Origin: Margaritispora aquatica
Taxonomy: Eukaryota; Ascomycota; Leotiomycetes; Helotiales; Discinellaceae
DNA length: 64,000 nucleotides
Direction of reading: 5' to 3'
NCBI GenBank assembly: GCA_007644065.1
Contig: VJWN01000001.1
Span: forward strand, 1,626,340-1,690,339
In this document: positions 39,055-51,099 of the stretch, piece by piece
Layout of the letters: every line of letters starts with the position of its first letter
Position numbering within the stretch: the first letter of the stretch is position 1
The notes under the pieces: generated by a model
What the model saw: only the letters and a program-made list of their open reading frames with translations
Database searches by the model: none
Told to the model about the DNA's origin: nothing
Made by a program: the position numbers and the translations under genes

Positions 39055-40627
39055 TCAGCTTCCACTCGCAGCCGCTTTAGCAGCTAACTTCGCCGCCTTT
39101 GCATCCTCAATAGCCTTCTTCTTAGCTGCTTTCTTCAGCTGATTTTGCGTCGGGCCTGCTTCCCCAGTTGGTACCTCCTCACCACCCTCCTTAGCCACGA
39201 CAAGTGGGTTCGGGTTTCCTTTCCACTCGAGCTTCTTCAATGACATGAAATCGGCAACTACTTCATCTGTAACCTGTGCCCTCCGCTCTTGGAAGCCTTT
39301 CACGTATGTCTGTAGCTGGTCAATGCAAATGGCTTTCAACTCGCCAGTGAGCATCTTTCCGGTCGAATATTCAACGCGGATACGTTCTAGCTCCTCGTCA
39401 TCCTCCAAGAAGAATGTGAGGTATTGGTAAGAAACATCATTCTCGGTGTTTCCTCCCAAAGCTCGCTGCTCTTCAACCGAGACCTGTCCACCGGAGAAGG
39501 CATATCTGTTGATCTTTTGCTTGATCTTGTTTGCCTCATCTGTCATGAATATTGCTGATGCATCGACTGATGCGCTCATCTTCGATCCAGGTCCTTGCAA
39601 GGCATCCAGGAAGCGAGAGTGAATCAAACATGGTTTTGCGAAGTGTAACCGAGCTGCAATATCGCGTGTGAGACGGAAGTAAGGGTCTTGATCGATAGCG
39701 CATGGGATCAAAGCTGGAATCGCATTGGAGATCTTCTCATCTGTGCCGAATATGTGTGGGAATGACGATGCAAATGAAGTTGCACCTTGTACAGCAGCGA
39801 AACCAATTTTGCCAATATTTGAACTATTTCGTCAGCTTGTGTCTCGAGAACCACTAAACATCTCTCACCTATCATCAAAACCAAACACAGCTTTTGCAAC
39901 ATTGTATGTAATTCTTTTCGACATTCGTGTAATATTCTTGTAGAAAGCTCCGCCCATGTACTCATAATCGCTGAAAATGAATGTCTTCTTTGGATCGAAA
40001 CCAACAGCAATGATGTCTTTTGCATTTTTGCTAGTAAAGCTTTGGATTTCTTCAATGGTGCGTTCATCCGAGCCGAAAATGTACTTCTCATCGTCCGTAA
40101 GCATGATGATCAAAGGGACATCAAACACATCTTGCAACCACCTGTGAGTCATTGTCAGTAAAGTTGAGAGAGAATACGATGCACGGATCTCAAATAATTC
40201 TGCGGCAGCATTATTCAATTGAATAGTGATATCGAAGATAGCCTTACTTTGTGAATTCAAAAGGGACTGTGTGTCCAATGTGCATGCTATCACTGCTTGG
40301 TCCTCGTCCAGTGTACATGAAGAACGGCTCTCCCTTCTCGTAACGATCCAGAATAAGATGCAAGTCCCGGTGACTGAAGACAATTCCTCTTCGAATGAAC
40401 CTGTGTGGCTTATGTCCAGTCACCTTCTCGAAACGGACCATATCCTCCTCTAGGATCTTTTTGGTGCCAAAGTCTTCGATTAAACTCAGGTAGTTGATGG
40501 CCTTTGCGACACCATCTGCTCCCATTTCTCCCACCACATTCCATGGATCAACGGTCTGCTTCTTGGTATTGACTGGAGCATCTGCGACCAACGCAGCCGC
40601 AACGGAGGGCTCTGTAGTTTCGGCCAT
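39055..40627 (-). CDS. WRS1: Tryptophanyl-tRNA synthetase, cytoplasmic
   Basis: Charges tRNA-Trp in the cytosol (class Ic synthetase, eukaryotic type). Exons 40248-40627, 39869-40141 and 39055-39823 join in frame to 473 residues. The HIGH motif is at 116-119 ([11 protein letters not shown]) and the KMSKS-equivalent is KMSAS at 299-303 ([16 protein letters not shown]). Other family stretches: [46 protein letters not shown]. The C-terminus adds an Ala/Lys-rich tail ([26 protein letters not shown]), a basic extension common in fungal cytoplasmic synthetases. No mitochondrial presequence. Divergent from the PRELI-like gene with 565 bp between the starts. Confidence 0.97.
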
Positions 40628-41192
40628 TGTGAGTGTGGTTTATTCTTAGGACACTATTGTCACAATTCAGGTGGGGTGGGACAAATAACCACGATTCTGC
40701 CAGTGGAGGGGTGACTCATTTGGGAGGCGGTGAGTCTATGTCACATGATATAGCTGCTGGAGCTCTATCCAAGTCAATATGATAGCTCAATGTTTATATA
40801 TCATTATGGAGGTTCGGTATTCTGCTACATACTAGAGTTGAAGCTAAAGTCAGTTGTGTTTAGAGACTACGTACTTATTCTCAAGGGACGGGCCATAGCA
40901 GCACACTTCTCATTGTCTCGTGTTCCTGGCTGCTGACGGACATTTCCCCAGACTTTGGCTAAAATGCACTAGTGGCGACGGAGCAAAAAGACTGGTTAGA
41001 ATCGTGCCATCCCGAACTCTCCTGGAAGAAGCTCTTGCTCTACAATATATCATCATCGTCGTTTCACACACCACCAACCTCCACACACGATCTATCTCTC
41101 CCAACCTTAATACCCCACCAACACCATCATCTGCCAATGTACAATAGGACCATAATAGCACCAGCACCAACGTCAGCATAACCATAACCATA
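40628..41192. other. Divergent promoter region of TrpRS and the PRELI-like gene
   Basis: No coding sequence recognised. Sequence close to 41193 is rich in ACC and CCA triplets, as in many fungal 5' leaders. Confidence 0.5.
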
Positions 41193-41942
41193 ATGGTCAA
41201 ATTCTACGAATCCGCCTACTCGTACGAATACTCCTTCCCAGCCGTAACCCTCGCCTACTTCCTCCGCTACCCCAACCCACACAGCACGCACGTTCTTTCA
41301 ACAGATGTGATCTCACGCGAGGTCGACGCCGCCGGGCGTCTGCACACGATGCGCATCCACCGGAAATCGTCGCGCCTGCCTCCCGCGATCCTGAAGCTGC
41401 TCCCGCAATCCGTGCTGGGCAGCGCGCGCACCGGGAAGTCGGAGAGCTTCATCCTCGAGACCAGCACCGTCGACGTCAAGGAAGGGTGGATGCGCACCGA
41501 GAGCAAGAACCTCGATTGGACGGGTATCCTGAGCGTCGTCGAGAAGCAGGAGTACCAGCGGCGGATCCCGGGCGGAGGAATGGAGCTGGCGAGGAAGATT
41601 GACTTGGATACCGATGTCGATGCGGGCACCACGGGCGTGGTGACCACGGTCATGTTTCGCAGCCGTTTTGGGGATCGCTTGAGGCAGAGGGCCTCAAGGA
41701 AGGGAGAGGCGGTCACGGTGGATGTGGACGAGGAGCCGAAGAAGGGCTTCTTGGCTGCATGGAGCACCAGTGGTTTACAGAGAAGCATTGAAGCCATTGC
41801 GAGCAGGAGAACGGAAACACAAATTGGCAAGGCGAAGGAGGGCATGATGGTTGTGCTGGAGCGGATGAGACATGGAGGTTTAGTCGGAGTGCTGGAGGGC
41901 ATGAGAAAAGATCGGGAATTGGTTGCCCGTGAATTGGCATGA
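41193..41942 (+). CDS. PRELI/MSF1-domain mitochondrial lipid-transfer protein
   Basis: Intermembrane-space phospholipid carrier of the Ups/PRELI family (yeast Ups1/Ups2/Msf1), which partners the small Mdm35 protein. Intronless, 249 residues. The N-terminus MVKFYESAYSYEYSFPAVTLAYFLRYPNP is the family signature (split here at the tyrosines; residues 1-29), followed by THVLSTDVISREVD, RLHTMRIHRKSSRLP and STVDVKEGWMRTESKNLDWTG within residues 33-113. The PRELI fold ends near residue 180. The remaining 65 residues are helical and charged. Ups proteins enter mitochondria without a cleaved presequence, consistent with this N-terminus. Whether it carries phosphatidic acid (Ups1 type) or phosphatidylserine (Ups2 type) cannot be decided by eye. 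Confidence 0.92.
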   Translation: MVKFYESAYSYEYSFPAVTLAYFLRYPNPHSTHVLSTDVISREVDAAGRLHTMRIHRKSSRLPPAILKLLPQSVLGSARTGKSESFILETSTVDVKEGWMRTESKNLDWTGILSVVEKQEYQRRIPGGGMELARKIDLDTDVDAGTTGVVTTVMFRSRFGDRLRQRASRKGEAVTVDVDEEPKKGFLAAWSTSGLQRSIEAIASRRTETQIGKAKEGMMVVLERMRHGGLVGVLEGMRKDRELVARELA

Positions 41943-42497
41943 GGAAAATAATCAATTGGGAGCAACCTGCCACCTGCCTTGATAGTGGCAGCGAGCGATT
42001 GTGCGAATTGCAGACGAGCATTGTCCGAGTATTCAAAATGGGAAAGGACAAAACATACGAGCGGTCATTGCACCATGGAAGGAGGTTTACTTTGTACAAA
42101 TACAATATCTGGGAGCGTGGAGTCTGGCAGGGTCTGGTTTCTGGTTTCTGGCTTCAGGCGTCTTTTGTATTCGTTCATTCAGTCCGCTCCTCCAAAAAAA
42201 ATCAAAATGTAACAAATAAAACGACCAATTGGCAATTCCATGTCTTTGTCCAGTACGCCTGAACATGCTTACCACTTTGGTGATTCCACTTCCCGCCTTT
42301 AGCCATGGAAAGTTGCCTAGTGCCTAGTAAGCGGCGACACTTTAATCATGTATCAAACAACTTTCTCAAACTCGATTCTAAAGAATGGCTGGGCTTTCGG
42401 TGAAATTCATGCAGCTTTTATCTGTCTATCTATGAATACATCTCGAATCGTTATGAACATTACTCATTAACATTAAATCCCCTCACTCACCCCCCTT
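41943..42497. other. Intergenic between convergent genes
   Basis: 3' flanks of the PRELI-like and carboxypeptidase genes. Small ORFs here are not supported. Confidence 0.5.
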
Positions 42498-44333
42498 CTA
42501 CCACGAAAACTTATTAACATCCATTTTCTGCATGCTTCTCCTCCTCAGCGGCGGCGCAGTTCCATTACCCATTGTAACATTAGGCTGAGGATAGTCATCC
42601 GTCGTGAACGGCGCGGTGGAGCTCAAGCTCTCAACTCTCCCCAACAAGAACTCCAAATGCCTATACGCAGCCGAAGGCGCATATTGCGGAACCATATGTC
42701 CAGATAAATCAACGCTAACCCAAGTCAACCCCCGCTCAGTGTGCGTGGTTCCAAAGACACCAGCCGCTGCAACGGTGGACTCGCTGGGATCGTTGTGGTA
42801 TGGCACGTAGAAGGGATCTGAAGGCTTGGTTTGGAAGCCTTGTAGACCGCCCCAGGTCATATTTTGGATCATGAGCATGGTGCCGTTGGAGATGAGAACC
42901 ATGTCTAGGGCGCCGTGGGCAATGATTGTGCGTGCTGAGCGTTCAATCACGCTAGGGAGGACGCTGAGACCGGATGGAAGAGAGGTATCGGTGTTGTTGA
43001 CGAAGACGTCGACTTTAGAGGTGCATTCTTCCCATTCCATCAAGGGAGCATTGATAGCCTTTTGCACATCGGTGCGATTGAAGTAGATGCTGGCGCCTTC
43101 GGGGAGGTATGGGATTGAACCTGGGAAGCCCATGACATCCCAGAGGATAGGGCAGGTAGTTGCTACTTGATATATGTCCCAGCATGGGTTGATATAGAAG
43201 ACCTCGTTGTAGATGGTATCGAAGACATCACAGCTATCGAGAGTCTCGTTGTCATCATCTGTTCCTGGAAGCTTAACAGGGAATGGACCTGGTGGTGGGA
43301 AGGTGAGATATGTAGAGAGATAATCAGTGTAGCCGCATGCATCGGACATATTGTGAATATATGCGCGGAACGTGTCGTTGAATGGCATAAGTCCATACCA
43401 GTAGTCCACGAATTGAACAGCTGGGATCTGCTCCTGGATAGCATCCGATGAGGTCGATGGGTCGTAAATCATGGTTGCTTCGAGATCGAAATACTGGAAA
43501 CATTAGCGTAATCCTGCAAATTGAAATTCACACACTCACAGTTGTGTCGTTCTTGTTCAGCATGGCATCAGCGATGTATGGCACATAGTATCCTGCGTAG
43601 GATTCTCCAGTGATATAAATCTTGCGCCCTTGCAAAGCGAAAGTCTCGACAAAGTTTTCCCAAAAGCCCAAGAATTGAGCTGCAACGTCCTCTTCGCTTG
43701 TAGCCGTTGGAATGCCTTGCGAGAATCCTGTGCCTACTGGTTGCTCAACCCAAACAACGTTTGTCAAATTAACCCAGGTATATGGATTGGGTACTGGCTT
43801 GTATGTGCCATACTGCCATAAGAAAGGTCCATTCTCTTGTAAAAGTCCTTCGAGGGATGAGCAACCTGGCTGTAGTATTGTTAGCGAAGTCGACGAAACT
43901 CGTCTTGGGAGAACTTACACCACCGTTCAGCCAAATCAGGATCTCATCGGAAGCTGCTGGATTCTCAGAAGGAAAGAACCAGAAGTAGAGCTGAGCACTT
44001 TCGTTGGTAGCTTTTGTAATGGGCATGAGACCAGCATAAGACTCTCCAATGTCAAAATCTACATCTGGGATCGCTGTGCCATTGACAGCGTACTCTATTT
44101 CACAATTAGAACGAACACATTAAACCGAATCTGGCTTAATTACTCAAGGTTGAATTGGTCAAGTACTGAGAACCACTTCGCTTCTCATGTACCTTAGGAT
44201 GAGGTTCTTGTCGCTTGATAGGGTTAATCTTGTCCTTTTTTCCAACGTGCTTCAAGCTTCGACCAGAATGCTGAGCAGCAGAGGCAAGTTCAGCTGTGAC
44301 TGCTAAAGCAGACACAATTGTTGAAAAGCGCAT
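42498..44333 (-). CDS. Secreted serine carboxypeptidase (S10, carboxypeptidase S1 type)
   Basis: Removes C-terminal residues from peptides outside the cell or in the vacuole. Exons 44144-44333, 43919-44094, 43540-43869 and 42498-43493 give 563 residues. Signal peptide at residues 1-20 ([19 protein letters not shown]), then a basic propeptide containing KR and RR. Catalytic Ser212 in GESYAGYY, Asp429 in [13 protein letters not shown] and His498 in [13 protein letters not shown]. The oxyanion and substrate region [21 protein letters not shown] is restored exactly by splicing GG to PGCSS. Many N-x-S/T sites suggest glycosylation. The C-terminus lacks a clear GPI signal. The triad and length match fungal carboxypeptidase S1 homologues rather than Kex1, which has a C-terminal membrane anchor. 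Confidence 0.95.
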
Positions 44334-45977
44334 CCTGAGTGTATTTGCTTAGGTTTATTTACAAGCTCAAGACAAATTTGCAGCAGGTGAAGTAGAGACT
44401 AGAGAGAAAGGCAGTTCCACGCCAGAAAAAAAAACTAGAGGACCTGCCAAACTTATAAGCTTTTGATAGCTATGATAGAGAAGCTTTCCCAAGTAAGAAA
44501 ACAAAGGCACAAGTGGAAGGCGATGACGATTCTAAATCAACAACCTTGCAAAGATACAAACCCAGCATATCAATCTCTCGAATCATCTCATATTTTGCCC
44601 CATCCTAGTGGACTTCTTGCTTTCGTACCTTGTCTAATACAAGGGGAAACCTAGCGAACTGCAGTGGCCCTTCTTTCCGTTGGACGTCCGTAGGTTCTCG
44701 AAGGTATCGAAGCCCCAGATCTTCTAGTTGCTTGCTTGCCAAACTTCGAAGCAAGCTGTGGTAGCTCACCAATGGAAGTGGCAGACTGAACTCTTTCCTT
44801 TCTTCTGGTGGGTTTCCATGTTTTCCCGGTCAAGAAAATCACCCGTTAAGAACGTACTCGCACTTTGGACCTGCCATTTGAAGAGTGGTTTGCGAGCTAA
44901 TGAACCGGGAATCTGGCCACACCACCAACAAGAGCCACGAGCAAGCAACGTCCGGCCTGATCCAGCTTGTGCGACTCGCCGAGAGACATCGGTGATACAC
45001 AGTAATTCCTAGCAAACAATTTGAGATCATTTCGTGCTTTCTTTTGACAATTTAAAGTGCCGTGACCTCTCATCAAAAGAAGCTCAAGTCCCTAGGCCGC
45101 CTAGAGAAAAGCCCAAAAGCTTAGATACCGGGGATGCAGGTGCTCCATATTAGCAGCGATAGTAACTGATAAGCACGAGTAATTGCCTACGGTACAGTAT
45201 GCTATCCCCGGCCGGGCCAGGAATGGTTCCTGTATGATCACCTTCCTATCGAGATCTAGCCTTCGTATTCTTTACTCGGCTGTTGTTGCCTCGGTCTGGG
45301 AAGATCTTCCCTCTGCTTCTGTGATGGCATGGCAGGGTGAAGGCCATTGTCGTCGTTCTCGAGCTCTCCCTATGAAAGAGTAAAAGTAATGTGATGCATT
45401 CCTCGGATGAGATTGACATCTAAAAGAATCTTGGTGAGTGAAGATGTTCCCGGAGAACGTTAGTAATGGTTCTGGTTCATCTCTTGGCAGAACGCCACAA
45501 CCGCGATCTTAAACGGCTGTTGCTGAGATTGGTCAATTTGGATTCTCATCATATTCCGATCACGTGCAGAGAATTCTTGAGGTGCCATCCCATTCTGGTG
45601 TAAAGGCATAATGCGATATTTTCAGTTTCTACCTATGATATTTGGACAAAGATTCCAAAATTTATACTACTTGTGGCTTATGAGAGAGCAAAGAAGCTTG
45701 GAGCATATACTGCGAATCCGTGCTTCTGTCTCCACGTTAATAGCACCGTAAAACACACTTATGTAAGATTAGAATAAATGAAGATGAAAAATTGTCGAAG
45801 CGAGATGTTCCTGCTCTGGCAGTGGAAGAATCTCCTCTGAGACACCAATTCATTGTTACTCTAATAGACACAGTCTTAAGACTGGATCGTGCATGTACAG
45901 AGCCTCCCTGGATATTTACTAAACTCCAAACTCCAAGCACTATCTACAAACTAGCCTCCAAGTGCGTAATTCAACCA
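44334..45977. other. Intergenic
   Basis: 1.6 kb with only ORFs below 95 codons and no recognised domain or repeat. It includes the carboxypeptidase promoter. Confidence 0.5.
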
Positions 45978-46988
45978 TCAAAAGATACCGGTCCTATTGC
46001 CGGATCGATGCTCGATTGCGAAGGTCTTGATAGCCTCCCAGTCTCGACACTGATGCTTAGATCCAGCACCACTGAATCCATTCCTATGCTCAATCCCATC
46101 AGGCCCGATGGTCATCTCAGCAAAATCTAGTGTCGTGTCGCCAGCACACAGTACTGCTTGTCTCACTATAAAGAATCAGTATTCTGTGCGCATAGATGAG
46201 TCCTATCTAGTCTTTAAGGAGCACATACCATAGTCCAGACAGTGATACTCATGGCCATCTCCAGCAAAGCGAGACTTGTCTTTCTTCTCGTACTTCTTGA
46301 TGACATCGCGAAGTACACCCTGAATAGATTAGCTTTGCTCATGATTTCTCAAGAACTAGATTGATGCATACCAGACAGTGGAGTTGGTGTGTCACAGACA
46401 GAGAATAGATTTCAGTGCCTGGAATACCATTTTTGCTCTGTGGCATGTCATATTGACGAGGATTAGGCACATTGAGGAAGCCAGCTCCAACTAACACTTC
46501 TGTCAGTATTTTCTCTAACGTTTGATTAATTAAAACTCACGAGGCATCATCTCATTCCACAGCTTGTCACCTTCAACACCAGTATCCTCATACTTAGTTG
46601 GGAACTCAAACACTACTTCTTTTATCGGAACTACGAACATCAATCAGCTTACTGATGCCATAAACACCAAATCAACAGAAATCCTCAAACATCTAAACTC
46701 ACTCTCAGGAATAAACGCCTGCGGTGGCAACAAGCCCTGCTCAACAGCCGTCCACTCCGCTACCGCTGTCGCCGTCACCGTCGACTTTCCCCACGACTCA
46801 AAGGTCTCGCTTCGACCAACTGCCAAGCCAACCACGAACCACATAATCGCAAACGCGATCAAGAAAACCACGCTCATCACATCGGCCACATTGAATTCCG
46901 TATTCCACGACCGACGAGCTTGCGTCGTGTTCGTGTCATCCGCTTTCTCCTCGTCAAGAGGGATGGAAGTGTAAGTTACTTTCGACAT
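45978..46988 (-). CDS. UstYa-like protein (DUF3328), single-pass membrane
   Basis: Member of the UstYa/DUF3328 family, oxidases that cyclise or hydroxylate peptides in fungal RiPP pathways or act in other secondary metabolism. Five exons (46703-46988, 46541-46630, 46372-46490, 46229-46319, 45978-46165) join in phase to 257 residues. One membrane helix lies at about residues 38-60 (MSVVFLIAFAIMWFVVGLAVG) after a polar N-terminus. Both HxxHC motifs are intact: HQLHC (160-164) in YSLSVTHQLHCL and HEYHC (188-192) in GHEYHCLDYVRQAVLCAGDTTLD; the second is followed by the C-A-x-D-T-x-L stretch typical of the family. Flanking genes (carboxypeptidase, release factor) do not form a biosynthetic cluster, so a role outside RiPP synthesis is equally possible. 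Confidence 0.88.
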
Positions 46989-47357
46989 GGTACCAGCGAT
47001 GCGAAAGACGAGAAGGATAAGACGAAGAGAACAGATAGAAAGAGAGGAAAGAAAGGAAATCAGCGGCACGGGATGATCAGAACATCAACGGTTATGAAGA
47101 TGAGGGTAAACTGTACCAAGAACGCCGGAATATGGAAACAAACGACTGATCTGGCAATCGTCAAGGAATTTTCAGTTGTGGTCGCATTGTACTTAATTTA
47201 TCCGCGACGGTTGAAGTGGGGTTGGTGGAAAATGCACTTGTGACTTCAGCCCCTTTCGCCATGAAGGCTTTGGAGTATTAACCGTACAAAGCCATCCCAG
47301 TAGTACCGATTACTTTTATGCAGTTTTAATATACAGGTTAAAGAGGACACGATTGGT
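46989..47357. other. Intergenic between tandem minus-strand genes
   Basis: Promoter of the UstYa-like gene and 3' flank of MRF1. Nothing else recognised. Confidence 0.5.
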
Positions 47358-48693
47358 CTACTTGGTATTCTTCGCAGCGGCTTCTTCTTCCGCGAGCATA
47401 CCTTCGATTTCTCTCTCGCCAAGCCAAGTCTTGACACTCTCAATGACTTTATCCAGTTCATCACCACCCTCCATCACATCGTCTAGATTGTGCACCGTCA
47501 AGCCACTTCGATGATCAGTGACTCGCTGTTGGCCGTAGTTATACGTCCGGATCTTGTCGCCTCTGCCCATCTTGGCGACGCCTATCACGCCTCGTCGTAT
47601 GTTCATTACTTCCTCCTCTCTCGCCTCGCGCTTAGCTTGCGCAATTCGCGATCTGAGCAACTGCCACGCCGCTTCCCGATTCTTGTGCTGCGATCTCGAC
47701 TCTTGCATGCTTACTACGGTACCGGTCGGTATGTGTGTCAGGCGAACGGCTGAATCGGTCTTGTTGACATGCTGGCCTCCGGCACCACTGGCTCTCATGA
47801 CATCTGTCCGCACTTCCGTAGGGTTGATGTAGAAGTCACTGGTCGGATCGTTCACATCTACCTGCCAGATCTCCAGTCCTTCATTACCAGACATGGGGAA
47901 GTTCGGTAAGACTAACACAGCCGCGGCACTCGTATGTGTTCGGCCCTGTTTCTCAGTCGCAGGAACACGCTGCACGCGATGTATTCCAGCTTCGCTTCGC
48001 AACTGCCCATATGCGCCCGCATTCTCAATCTCGAGAATAGCTTCTGATAGAGGCAGGATCCCCCCCGTAGCATCTGAACTGCCCTCAGCAGTGTCGTATT
48101 TCAGGACAGAGACTCGCATATTCTTCTGAGCACAGTAGAGCTTGTACATCCGAAACAGATCGCCAGCAAATATTGCAGCTTCGCCTCCTCCTGCACCTGG
48201 CCTTATTTCTATCAGACATGGCAGATCGTTGAAAGGATGCTTTGGCGTGAGCGATACAGTGAGCGTCCGCTGAACTGCCTCCAATTGCGTCGCAGTCGAT
48301 TCTAGATCCTCTGCAGCTAGCTCTCGCAGCTCAGCATCTATTGTCGGGTCCAGGAGGAGCGAGTTCAACTCGGACATCGATTCTTGGGTGTCGTCCCATT
48401 CTTTCAATGCCTCCACCACACTCCTCAATTCCCCTAATCGTTTTTGAATCTTTGAATCGAAAGTTTCTGCCGTTTCCTTGCTCAACCTGTCATGTTCCTT
48501 GGCCATATTGCGCGCTCGCGCAAGCAGAGTTGGTGATATGGCTGACACATTGCTTGCTATGTCTTGTTAGCAATTGAGGAGTGATGTCAGAACTGAGGGC
48601 ATTACTAGTATTCAGCAGACGTAGCAGCCGCCTCTTTCCTGGCTTCAAAGCTGTGTTTAAGCATCTCCGACAAATCCAAGGAGCTCCAAACAT
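47358..48693 (-). CDS. MRF1: Mitochondrial peptide chain release factor 1
   Basis: Terminates mitochondrial translation at UAA/UAG. Exons 48606-48693 and 47358-48556 (intron with a perfect TGCTAAC branch site) give 428 residues. The N-terminus (MFGAPWICRRCLNTALKPGKRR) is basic and suits mitochondrial targeting. Domain 2 holds IEIRPGAGGGEAAIFA, and domain 3 the peptidyl-hydrolysis GGQ in MRASGAGGQHVNKTDSAVR (split across residues near 285-303). HIPTGTVV and SRSQHKNREAAW follow. Stop recognition uses a PxT-type loop; here the corresponding region reads RVPATEKQGRTHTSAAAV. Length matches yeast Mrf1. The gene is divergent from the gamma-glutamyltransferase gene, with only 294 bp between start codons. 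Confidence 0.97.
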
Positions 48694-48987
48694 GGTGTTT
48701 GCTTTGTAAATCTCCTGAAGCTCAATAGCTTTAGGAAAAGTGTCCTCACCGCCCTGGCAGAATCTGGAGATGATGCTCGGCTCTGCAAGTCAACTCGGCA
48801 ACGCTCTTGAGTTGCCGAGATCGGGTATGAGATGAACTAGTAAATCTTTGTTAGTAAAGTCAACTCCTTTTTCATTTTCTTATATTAAGTTCCTTGCCAT
48901 CTTTCATAATAGCGAGTTTGATAGACCTGTATTCCAGTTCATCTTTTCGAAACACCTTGGCGATCAACATATATACTTTGCTTCATC

Positions 48988-50959
48988 ATGCCCCTCAATC
49001 TTAGTTCCGTCTTCCCGGCAGAGGATCCGGAGTTTCAATCTTTCCCAAGCAGGAGAAGTGTTGTACACAGTACTGAGGGCATGATTGCTTGTACCCAACC
49101 ATTAGCAGCACGATGTGGTCTTAAGATTTTAGATGCTGGTGGAAATGCCGCCGTGAGCTTCATCTACCCCACTTTCAATTTCTATCACTGACAAATATCA
49201 GGATGCAGCAGTTGCCGTTGGTATGTCAAACAACTTCTGTTAAATGCAATGGTTCTAATTCATAATAGCTGCCGGTCTGAACTTGACTGAGCCCACCTCA
49301 ACTGGAATTGGTGGTGATATGTTTTGTCTCTTCTATGATGCCAAAACTAAGAAAATCTCGGCTATGAATGGCTCGGGACGTTCTTCAGCCAAATCAACTC
49401 TTGAAGCGACTCGCAAATCTCTTGGCCTCGAGGATGGCGACAACTCACATATTCCACTGGACAGTGTCCATTGTGTGACAGTACCAGGTGCAGCAGCTGG
49501 CTGGGTTGACACTGTCGAGAAGTTCGGAAGTGGCAAATTGTCCATGGAACAGATCTTAGCTCCGGTCATTGAACTAGCAGAGAGAGGGTTTCCTGTTTCG
49601 GAACTTTCCTCTACAATGGTGAGCTTAAACCATATCCGAGATGTTGAAAAAATCTAATTCCTCACGTAGTGGAGAAATGGTGAGGAGAAACTCAAAACAG
49701 CATCTCCCAATTTCTCGGAGCTCCTCAAGAAAGACAAAAATGGGAACTTCAGAGGTCCTAAACCAGGAGAGCTGATGAAGAACCCAAACTTGGCTAAAAC
49801 ATTTCGCACTTTAGCGAAGGAAGGCAAGAAAGGGTTTTACACGGGTCCAATTGCTAAAGCCATTATTGAAGTCACTAAGGCACGTGGTGGCTTTCTAGAA
49901 CTCGAAGATTTGCAGAAGCACTTGGAGCTTGGAAGCGAACCTGTGGAGCCCATTTCTTACGTCTTCAAAGGTCAAGGCTACGTGAAGACGCATGGAAAAT
50001 ACGTCGATGGTGCTTCAAGCCAAGGTGAAAACGAAGACAACCACGGCGTTGAGCTATGGGAACATCCTCCAAACGGGCAAGGTATTGTAGCTTTAATGGC
50101 ACTTGGAATTCTGGAGGCGTTGGAGGAGAGTGGCAAGATACCAACGTTCACTCCTGAGCAACACAACTCAGCAGAGTATCTCCACGCTGTTATCGAATCA
50201 CTTCGCATAGCTTTCGCGGACGCAAGCTGGTTCGTCGCTGATGGGAAAGTGCCATGCGCAGAAATGGTATCAAAGCCTTACCTCGCTTCTCGGGCTAAGC
50301 TGTTTGATGCCACAAAGGCTTCAGACAAGATCTACGACCATGGCAGTCCGGCTCACAGACCTAGCGACACTGTTTACTTCGCTGTTACAGACAAAGAAGG
50401 AAACGGAATTTCATTCATCAACTCTAACTTCCATGGTTTCGGTTCAGGCATCATACCTGCTGGCACAGGCTTCGTGCTCCAGAATCGTGGTGGAGGTTTC
50501 CAACTCACTCCAGGTCATCCTAACGCTATTGCGCCTTCGAAGCGTCCTTATCACACCATAATCCCCGCTATGATCACGAACAAGCACGACGACAGTCTGC
50601 ACTCTGTATACGGTGTCATGGGCGGCTTTATGCAACCCCAAGGACACGTTCAAGTCCTGCTTAACATGCTGGCATTCAAATACAACCCTCAAGCTGCACT
50701 TGATGCGCCGAGATTCTGTATTGGTGCTGAATTCATGCCTGGTGATGGTCAGGCTAGGAATGTGTTCCTAGAAGAGGGCATCACGGAGGAGGTGTGTGAG
50801 AAGTTGAAGAGTATGGGTCATGCGGCGAGTATTGTGACAGGGTATGAAAGAGGTGTGTTTGGAAGAGGACAGGTCATTAGGAGTCATGTGGAGGATGGCA
50901 CGGTTGTGTTCTCTGGAGGTAGTGATCCTAGAGGTGATGGAGCTGCTTTTCCTGGATAA
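48988..50959 (+). CDS. Gamma-glutamyltransferase (Ntn-hydrolase), no signal peptide
   Basis: Hydrolyses or transfers gamma-glutamyl groups, e.g. from glutathione. Exons 48988-49152, 49202-49220, 49269-49618 and 49670-50959 give 607 residues; exon 2 is only 19 bp (DAAVAV) and is needed to restore [20 protein letters not shown]. Other landmarks: [25 protein letters not shown], the likely autocatalytic cleavage Thr412 in [19 protein letters not shown], and [17 protein letters not shown]. The start ([16 protein letters not shown]) is not a signal peptide or anchor, unlike classical Ecm38-type enzymes, so this is the cytosolic, bacterial-like subgroup. The cleavage Thr is followed by Val rather than the commoner Thr-His. 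Likely role in glutathione or gamma-glutamyl peptide breakdown. Confidence 0.92.
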
Positions 50960-51054
50960 GTGTGGTAGCTAGGTTCTGGTGCAAAACTTGTCACAACGAA
51001 TAGGTAGATATCATTGCATAACAAGCGCATGGCACCACTCTGAATCTCGTGGAC

Positions 51055-51099
<45 letters not shown>

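Noticed and set aside
41267..41965. 232-codon ORF antisense to the PRELI-like gene
   Set aside because: Shadow of a GC-rich coding frame; the sense strand has the unmistakable PRELI signature.
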